From NCBI GenBank assembly GCA_039199225.1, contig JBCCSZ010000022.1, positions 1 through 38,816 of the forward strand: DNA of 38,816 bases. Direction: 5' to 3'. Shown here one piece after another: positions 33,650 to 38,816 of this stretch. The stretch comes from JBCCSZ01 sp039199225 (GTDB taxonomy: Bacteria > Bacteroidota > Bacteroidia > Chitinophagales > Saprospiraceae). The first letter of the stretch is position 1; the number at the start of each line of letters is the position of its first letter. The notes beneath the pieces were generated by a model, which searched no databases, was not told where the DNA came from, and worked only from the letters and a program-made list of their open reading frames with translations. The translations under genes and the position numbers were made by a program.

Positions 33650-34600
33650 ATGAGTGTAGAAATGCTAGGATTGCCCCTGCTATTCGATTTGGCACTTACG
33701 GGTTCTTCTATGCTCTTGGCAATGGTTGGTCTCATCGTAGGCATTATCGTGCTGATTATCGTCATGCGCTCCAATTATGCCAAAAATGATCCCGATCAGC
33801 TCAAGGAAAAGTATGCCGGTGCATCCTTCAAGTCTCCGCTGGAAGGAAGAAACAAGTACCCCGACGTCGATGCTTTCAAATTGAGTGGTACATTCCTGAA
33901 CGTCGGTCTGCTCGTTGCGCTTGGACTAACCATCTTAGCCTTCAGTTGGACGGAGTACGAAAAGGAAGTCATCATTCCGGATGATGCCCTCGAAATTGAC
34001 GACGACATCGAAATCGAACCACCTCGTACAGCTGAACCACCGCCTCCGCCTCCACCACCACCGCCTCCCGTTATCGAAGAGGTACCGGAAGAAGAAATTG
34101 AGGAAGAGGAAGAACCAGAATTTGTGGATCAGAGTGTCGAAGAAGAAACTGAAATCATCGAACCTGAGCCTGTGGAAGAAGCACCACCGCCCCCGCCAAC
34201 ACCACCACCCCCACCACCCCAGCCCGAAGTGGAAGAGATTTTCCAGGTCGTGGAAGAAATGCCACGTTTCCCAGGTTGTGAAAATGAATCTGATAAAAAC
34301 AAGCGTAAAGATTGCGCTAACAAAAAGATGTTGGAGTTTATATACAAAAACATCAAATATCCACCCATCGCTCGTGAAAACGGTGTTGAAGGAACAGTGG
34401 TTATCCGCTTTGTCGTCGGTAAGGACGGTAGTGTGGAAGAGCCTACGATTCTTAGAGACATCGGAGCACAATGTGGTTCTGAAGCCATGCGTGTCGTCAA
34501 AATGATGAACAGCATGGGTAAGAAGTGGGTGCCTGGTAAGCAGCGTGGAAAGCCTGTAAAGGTTTACTTCAACTTGCCAGTAAAATTCCGCCTTGAGTAG
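33650..34600 (+). CDS. TonB-family energy transducer with an extra N-terminal TM helix
   Basis: A 316-residue protein. The C-terminal TonB domain (about 225-316) has EFIYKNIKYPPIARENGVEGTVVIRFVVGKDGSV and ends KVYFNLPVKFRLE. A Pro/Glu-rich spacer (about 122-200) crosses the periplasm. A TM helix (SGTFLNVGLLVALGLTILAF, about 79-98) followed by EYEKEVIIPDD is where Bacteroidota TonBs usually begin. Here about 78 residues precede it, including another helix (SMLLAMVGLIVGIIVLIIVM, about 20-39). It should couple ExbB/ExbD energy to outer-membrane receptors; those partners are not in the window. A strong terminator follows. Confidence 0.87.
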   Translation: MSVEMLGLPLLFDLALTGSSMLLAMVGLIVGIIVLIIVMRSNYAKNDPDQLKEKYAGASFKSPLEGRNKYPDVDAFKLSGTFLNVGLLVALGLTILAFSWTEYEKEVIIPDDALEIDDDIEIEPPRTAEPPPPPPPPPPPVIEEVPEEEIEEEEEPEFVDQSVEEETEIIEPEPVEEAPPPPPTPPPPPPQPEVEEIFQVVEEMPRFPGCENESDKNKRKDCANKKMLEFIYKNIKYPPIARENGVEGTVVIRFVVGKDGSVEEPTILRDIGAQCGSEAMRVVKMMNSMGKKWVPGKQRGKPVKVYFNLPVKFRLE

Positions 34601-34626
34601 GGGGATTTTTTGACCAACAGATTCTC

Positions 34627-34661
34627 AAAACGGCTTTTGTCCTCTGGGCAAAAGCCGTTTT
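34627..34661 (+). terminator. terminator of the gcvH-VanZ-TonB transcript
   Basis: AAAACGGCTTTTG (34627-34639) and CAAAAGCCGTTTT (34649-34661) are perfect 13-bp arms with a 9-nt loop, 26 bp after the TonB stop. A-tract and T-tract ends make it work in either direction. Confidence 0.85.
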
Positions 34662-34861
34662 GTATTCAATGACCCTTTATGGTGCAACTTTTGACTTTAT
34701 TAGTGCGTTCTGATTTAAGCAGTTCATAAGCTTAAGTGAACCAATGATTTGTATGAAAGCTTTTCCACATACCTTACTTAAAATACATATTGATGCTGCG
34801 GCGTCGCCTGTGCTTTAGCTGCGATCTGCTTAATACTGTTTAGACATAAATTCGAGAAGAG

Positions 34862-36664
34862 ATGCGGACCTTCCAATTGATAATAGCCCTGTGCTTGTTG
34901 CCCCTGCTGATGTCGGCGCAAAATTCTAAACTTGCCCAACAGTACTTCCAAAATGGGGAATACGAAAAGGCCGGTGCATTGTACCAAAAGCTGTACGAAC
35001 GCAATTTTAACGACTACTACTTCAACCGTTACATCGATTGCTTGCTGGCACTTGAACAGTTCGATGAATGTGAGTCGATCATTAAAAAGCAAATCAAAAA
35101 GCGGCCAAAAGATATTCAGCTGCTCGTGACCTATGGCAACCTCTTTGAGCGTCAATACAAAGACGACCTAGCTACGCAACAATACCAAAAGGCCATCAAG
35201 AAAATGCCAGCAGATCGTTTTGTCGTTACCAAACTGGCCAATGCCTTTACAAGCCTGACCAAATATGACCTAGCCATAGAGACTTATGAAAGAGGTTCGA
35301 AAATCCTCAAAGACAACCGCATCTTTGCCTACAATCTCGGAGACTTATACCGTCGAAAAGGCGACACGCCCAAAATGATTGATAGTTACCTCAGTAGCCT
35401 GGCCGAAAATCCCGGTCGTTTGGGTTCTCTCAAAACCATCTTTCAGCGCTACCTTTTTACAGAAGATGATTACCTGGAATTACAAACCCAACTATACGAA
35501 AGGATCCAAAACGATGAGGATGCCATTCACTTTCCGGAATTACTCACCTGGGTATTCATTCAAAACAAAGACTACAACGGCGCCTTGAGGCAGGTCAAAG
35601 CACTTGATCGCAAATTGGATGAGAATGGAGGTAGAGTATACAACCTGGCAGAAATTGCGGCCAACGACAAAGATTACGACGTGGCCATCAAAGCCTATGA
35701 CTACATTGTCGATACCAAAGGTGCTTCTTCGAGCTATTACATTGAAGCCAAGAGGGAATCTTTGACCTGCAAGCGCAATCGATTGGTCGAAGGGTTCGAT
35801 TACCAGCAGGAGGACCTCCTAAAATTGGAACGAGAATACGAAAGCTTTCTCGATGAGTTTGGCCGCAACCGCGCCACTGCGACCATCGCAATGGAATTGG
35901 CCAGCCTGGAAGCCTTCTATCTCGACAATCTGCCAAAAGCTTCGGAGATTCTTCAGGAGTTGATCGGTTATCAAAACCTCAATCGTCAACTGGTGGCAAA
36001 GGCTAAGATCAGCCTGGCCGATCTTTATCTGATGCAAGGGGAGCGCTGGGAGGCTACGCTGCTTTATTCACAGGTCGATAAAGAATTTGAGGATGATATC
36101 ACCGGCCACGAAGCTCGCTTTCGCAACTCAAAGCTGTCCTATTACTTTGGTGATTTCCAGTGGGCTCAAACCCAATTCGACATCCTCAAGGCTTCTACCT
36201 CCAAGCTCATAGCCAATGATGCCCTCGATTTATCTGTATTCATCATGGACAATCTTGGCCTAGATACGACAGCTGTACCGCTTCAAAAATATGCAGATGC
36301 AGAGCTGCTGGTCTTCCAAAACAAATTTTCGGAAGCATTTGCCAAGCTCGATTCTGTCAAGCAATTGTACCCTGAGCACTCGCTCGAAGACGATGTACTC
36401 TATTTAAAAGGCAATATTTACATCAAAAAGAGAGAGTATGTCAAAGCGGCTGAAATGCTTCAAAGCATCATCGACAACCACATCGATGAAATTCGAGGGG
36501 ATAATGCCTTGTATCAATTGGCTGGACTTTATGAAAAGCAACTGAATGATCCGGAAAAGGCCAAGGCCATTTATGAAAGAATATTTACAGAATTTTCTGG
36601 AAGTACTTTTGCCGTCGATGCACGTAAGCGATTCAGGGCTTTGAGGGGCGACGAAGTGCAATAG
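34862..36664 (+). CDS. secreted TPR protein
   Basis: A 600-residue protein with an N-terminal signal peptide (about 1-20, LIIALCLLPLLMSAQ) followed by tetratricopeptide-type helical pairs along almost its whole length. Examples are LAQQYFQNGEYEKAGALYQKLYERN, TQQYQKAIKKMPADRFVVTKLANAF, YDLAIETYERGSKILKDN, and near the C-terminus DNALYQLAGLYEKQLNDPEKAKAIYERIF. It is likely a periplasmic or outer-membrane-associated scaffold; no enzyme motif is visible. It precedes the DUF4286 gene by 17 bp and probably shares its transcript. Confidence 0.85.
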   Translation: MRTFQLIIALCLLPLLMSAQNSKLAQQYFQNGEYEKAGALYQKLYERNFNDYYFNRYIDCLLALEQFDECESIIKKQIKKRPKDIQLLVTYGNLFERQYKDDLATQQYQKAIKKMPADRFVVTKLANAFTSLTKYDLAIETYERGSKILKDNRIFAYNLGDLYRRKGDTPKMIDSYLSSLAENPGRLGSLKTIFQRYLFTEDDYLELQTQLYERIQNDEDAIHFPELLTWVFIQNKDYNGALRQVKALDRKLDENGGRVYNLAEIAANDKDYDVAIKAYDYIVDTKGASSSYYIEAKRESLTCKRNRLVEGFDYQQEDLLKLEREYESFLDEFGRNRATATIAMELASLEAFYLDNLPKASEILQELIGYQNLNRQLVAKAKISLADLYLMQGERWEATLLYSQVDKEFEDDITGHEARFRNSKLSYYFGDFQWAQTQFDILKASTSKLIANDALDLSVFIMDNLGLDTTAVPLQKYADAELLVFQNKFSEAFAKLDSVKQLYPEHSLEDDVLYLKGNIYIKKREYVKAAEMLQSIIDNHIDEIRGDNALYQLAGLYEKQLNDPEKAKAIYERIFTEFSGSTFAVDARKRFRALRGDEVQ

Positions 36665-36681
36665 TATATAAGCATATTGAT

Positions 36682-36984
36682 ATGATTCTCTACAACGTTA
36701 CTGCAAAAATCGATAAAGAGATTGAGGCTGAGTGGCTGGAATGGATGAAAGGCAAGCACATACCGGATGTCATGGCAACGGGCTTTTTTGAATCCTACCG
36801 CATGTATCGCTTGTTGCACGACGACCCGGACGGTGTTACCTATGCCGTTCAGTATTTTTGCGAGAGCATGAAGAAATTACAAACTTATGCCAGTAAGCAT
36901 GCCCCGCCATTGCAGGCAGCATACAAGGAACGCTATAAGGATCGCTACGTCATAATTCGGACACTGATGGAATCTGTCGATTGA
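36682..36984 (+). CDS. DUF4286 small protein
   Basis: A 100-residue protein matching DUF4286: ILYNVTAKIDKEIEAEWLEWMKGKHIPDVMATGFF, then TYAVQYFCESMKKLQTYASKHAPPLQ and the C-terminal YKDRYVIIRTLME. The pattern is a ferredoxin-like dimeric alpha-beta fold as in antibiotic-biosynthesis-monooxygenase-like proteins, but no activity is known. It is the last gene of the TPR transcript. Confidence 0.85.
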   Translation: MILYNVTAKIDKEIEAEWLEWMKGKHIPDVMATGFFESYRMYRLLHDDPDGVTYAVQYFCESMKKLQTYASKHAPPLQAAYKERYKDRYVIIRTLMESVD

Positions 36985-37077
36985 GCTGTAGCATCGCTTT
37001 CCAACTACTTTCCCCTCTATTACAGAAACTAGGACACAGACGCCCACTCTTGGACACTTTGCTAGGAATTGCGTTAA

Positions 37078-37099
37078 ATTTAGCGTAATTTCGCTAAAT
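37078..37099. promoter_or_regulatory. palindromic candidate operator before the acyl-CoA dehydrogenase
   Basis: ATTTAGCG (37078-37085) and CGCTAAAT (37092-37099) are perfect 8-bp inverted arms with a 6-bp spacer, 40 bp before the start codon. Two near-matches to the -7 element (TAAATTTA and TAATTTCG) overlap or adjoin it. The layout fits a dimeric repressor site, for example a TetR-type fatty-acid regulator; the regulator is not in the window. Confidence 0.45.
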
Positions 37100-37138
37100 A
37101 TTTAAGCACTCCTTTTCAGGAACCAAATAAAATTGAAT

Positions 37139-38326
37139 ATGATCTTTGAATTGACCGAAGAACATCTTGCCGTCAAGGAAGCTGCTCGGGAATTTGCTCA
37201 GAAAGAACTGAAACCCGGCGTTATAGAACGAGATTCCAAAATGCTCTATCCAACGGAACAAATCCGCAAAATGGGGGAGCTGGGCTTCTTGGGAATGATG
37301 GTCTCTCCCGAATACGGAGGAGGAGGAATGGACACGCTGTCCTATGTGTTGGCGATGGAAGAAATTTCTAAAATAGACAACTCCTGCTCTGTTATCATGT
37401 CTGTCAACAACTCATTGATTTGTTGGGGGATTGAAACATTTGGAACGGCAGCGCAAAAAGCAAAATACCTTCCTCGGCTGGCCAGCGGGGAGTGGATCGG
37501 CTCTTTCTGCTTGTCGGAGCCAGAAGCCGGTAGTGATGCGACCAGTCAACGTACGACGGCCATCGATATGGGCGATCACTATCTGTTGAATGGTACGAAA
37601 AACTGGATCACCAACGGAAGTTCGTCTAAGTTGCATCTCGTGATTGCTCAGTCCAATGTAGAGTTGGGCCACAAGGGCATCAATGTCTTCATCGTGGAGG
37701 CCGATACACCAGGTGTAGTCATCGGGGCCAAAGAAGATAAGTTGGGCATCCGTTCTTCTGATACCCACACCATTATGTATACCGATGTCAAGGTGCCAAA
37801 AGAGAACCGCATTGGAGACGAGGGCTTTGGCTTCAAGTTCGCAATGAAGGTCCTTTCTGGTGGCCGCATTGGCATTGCTGCTCAAGCACTAGGGATCGCC
37901 GGTGGCGCCTATGAGCTGTCTGTGGCTTATTCCAAGGAGCGTGTAGCTTTCGGAAAGCCGATTGCCAAGCACCAAGCCATCTCCTTTAAGTTGGCGGATA
38001 TGGCGACGGAGATCGAAGCAGCCAAGTTGCTGGTCTATCGGTCGGCTTGGCTCAAAGACCAAGGAATGGACTACAGCACGGCCAGCTCAATGGCAAAGGT
38101 CTTTGCATCTGAAGTAGCCATGCGCCAGTCGACGGAGGCGGTACAGATTCACGGCGGATATGGCTTTGTGAAGGAATACCATGTCGAGCGTTTGATGCGC
38201 GATGCCAAGATTACCCAGATTTATGAAGGGACATCGGAGGTGCAACGGATTGTAATTTCTAGGGACATTGTCAAGAATAACAAGCTTTATATTCCTGTTT
38301 TCTCTTCTGTGATGGAAACGGTTTAA
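37139..38326 (+). CDS. acyl-CoA dehydrogenase (short/branched-chain type)
   Basis: A 395-residue FAD enzyme performing the first oxidation of beta-oxidation or branched amino-acid breakdown. The ATG at 37139 is chosen over a TTG two codons upstream because family members start MxFxLTEEHxAVK. Conserved features include FCLSEPEAGSDATSQRTTA (FAD/substrate loop), WITNGSS, RIGIAAQALGIAGGAYELSVAYSKERVAFGKPI and the C-terminal IYEGTSEVQRIVISR with catalytic Glu363. Length and Glu position match short-chain/butyryl-type dehydrogenases. No ETF or thiolase gene is adjacent. Confidence 0.92.
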   Translation: MIFELTEEHLAVKEAAREFAQKELKPGVIERDSKMLYPTEQIRKMGELGFLGMMVSPEYGGGGMDTLSYVLAMEEISKIDNSCSVIMSVNNSLICWGIETFGTAAQKAKYLPRLASGEWIGSFCLSEPEAGSDATSQRTTAIDMGDHYLLNGTKNWITNGSSSKLHLVIAQSNVELGHKGINVFIVEADTPGVVIGAKEDKLGIRSSDTHTIMYTDVKVPKENRIGDEGFGFKFAMKVLSGGRIGIAAQALGIAGGAYELSVAYSKERVAFGKPIAKHQAISFKLADMATEIEAAKLLVYRSAWLKDQGMDYSTASSMAKVFASEVAMRQSTEAVQIHGGYGFVKEYHVERLMRDAKITQIYEGTSEVQRIVISRDIVKNNKLYIPVFSSVMETV

Positions 38327-38706
38327 GCCTTGGTAGACAATTAAACTTCAAAGAATAAACCTAGGTTGGGGCATTACCAGAGTGGTAGTGTCCCAATTTT
38401 TTTGGGAGGAGTAGGCTTGGGATCAGTGGCTGTAGCCATCATACTGTATGGTTTTATTTGGAAATATTGAGTACTACTTGATGAGCAAATACCCCTTTGT
38501 TTCCCTCATTGCACCAAGGCTATATCCCCACGGTAACCGAGTACCCATCTTTTCATAACCCATCCCTGACTTGAAATTGATCCCCTCCTCCAACCAAATG
38601 AGACAAAGAACGTTATCCATTAAGCGGAGATTCCAAATACTTGACGCTACAGGCGATAAGTAATCGCACAATCGTCGTATTAATCATGTCATCCAAAAAG
38701 AATTAA
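38327..38706. other. 380-bp gap after the acyl-CoA dehydrogenase
   Basis: The gap holds the terminator at 38366-38403. A minus-strand reading frame of 65 codons starting with TTG (38671-38474) has plausible amino acids (MGYEKMGTRLPWGYSLGAM) but no recognised family, no ATG start before residue 18, and no promoter I can see. It may be a remnant of an inactivated gene. Nothing else is recognised. Confidence 0.4.
38366..38403 (+). terminator. terminator after acyl-CoA dehydrogenase
   Basis: TTGGGGCATTACCA (38366-38379) and TGGTAGTGTCCCAA (38383-38396) form a 14-bp stem with two G-U pairs and a 3-nt loop, followed by seven T. A textbook intrinsic terminator 39 bp after the stop. Confidence 0.85.
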
Positions 38707-38816
38707 ATGAAAGGTGCTTTTCGCATCGCTGTGTTTGCCGGCATCCCCCTGATGATCCATTGGAGCTTCGGGTTGATACTGCTGTGGATTCTCTACATGG
38801 GTATCTCATTCAGTGC
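38707..38816 (+). CDS. start of a probable site-2-protease-like (M50) membrane protein, cut by window edge
   Basis: Only 36 codons are visible, from an ATG preceded by AATTAA. The sequence reads MKGAFRIAVFAGIPLMIHWS and continues with a hydrophobic helix (LILLWILYMGIS). A short N-terminal strand ending in a G-I-P-x-x-I-H-W/P-S motif and running into the first TM helix is the usual opening of site-2 protease (peptidase M50) family zinc metalloproteases. The HExxH motif would lie beyond the window, so the assignment is provisional. Confidence 0.5.
   Translation, partial: MKGAFRIAVFAGIPLMIHWSFGLILLWILYMGISFS

Noticed and set aside
34019..34230. Repetitive CCACC/GAAGA-rich DNA that looked like a simple-sequence repeat
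   Set aside because: It encodes the Pro/Glu spacer of TonB in frame and is explained by the protein.
38474..38671. A 65-codon minus-strand frame in the gap before the last gene
   Set aside because: The amino-acid composition is plausible, but it begins with TTG, has no recognised family and no visible promoter. It is described within the gap entry as a possible remnant, not called as a gene.

Overview
The window looks like a chromosomal segment of a Bacteroidota bacterium, most likely Saprospiria (Lewinella/Haliscomenobacter-like; this is inferred from gene content, not from a marker phylogeny). The signs are a type IX secretion protein (PorQ), a LytS/LytTR two-component pair with TPR repeats, a gcvH-VanZ-TonB cluster, a eukaryote-type citrate synthase, a Bacteroidota-type transketolase, and several promoters matching the phylum-specific pattern TTTG-N20-TAnnTTTG. 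I see no rRNA, tRNA, CRISPR array, insertion sequence or phage gene. Most of the window is compact core genome of moderate GC.

Layout. 1-8.2 kb: the end of rsmG converges on ddl (cell wall), followed by a divergent transketolase, an MMPL/RND-type exporter, the E2 subunit of 2-oxoglutarate dehydrogenase (odhB, without odhA beside it) and a small membrane protein. 8.2-10.3 kb: a minus-strand gene fusing a carboxypeptidase-like regulatory protein to a full DUF3179 domain, cut by a single in-frame TAA. 10.5-15.9 kb: a GNAT acetyltransferase, a VOC protein overlapping agmatine deiminase (aguA), then two minus-strand genes (a YdeI-like protein and a strikingly AT-rich AAA/DUF4143 ATPase), then N-carbamoylputrescine amidase (aguB). 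aguA and aguB together convert agmatine to putrescine, and the AT-rich block lies between them.

15.9-20.4 kb: a LytTR response regulator and its TPR sensor kinase overlap by 4 bp, divergent from a secreted VWA-rhodanese fusion protein. 20.4-24.7 kb: an old yellow enzyme and an MFS transporter, divergent from an AraC regulator that probably controls them, then a lipoprotein. 24.7-27.9 kb: a minus-strand run ugd - MORN/YwqK lipoprotein - porQ. 28.1-31.1 kb: a membrane-anchored PpiD/SurA-like foldase and a cysteine-rich DUF3109 protein with an unusual hairpin-rich upstream region.

31.3-38.8 kb, all plus strand: citrate synthase, gcvH, a VanZ-like protein, an unusual two-TM TonB, a large secreted TPR protein, DUF4286, an acyl-CoA dehydrogenase, and the start of a probable site-2-protease-like membrane protein.

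The least explained items are the nonsense-split CarboxypepD_reg-DUF3179 fusion, the hairpin cluster with a repeated TGACTCA site ahead of DUF3109, the VWA-rhodanese fusion, the AT-rich ATPase/nuclease-fold block between aguA and aguB, and the palindrome in front of the acyl-CoA dehydrogenase. I found no clearly new multi-gene system; these are single-locus leads.
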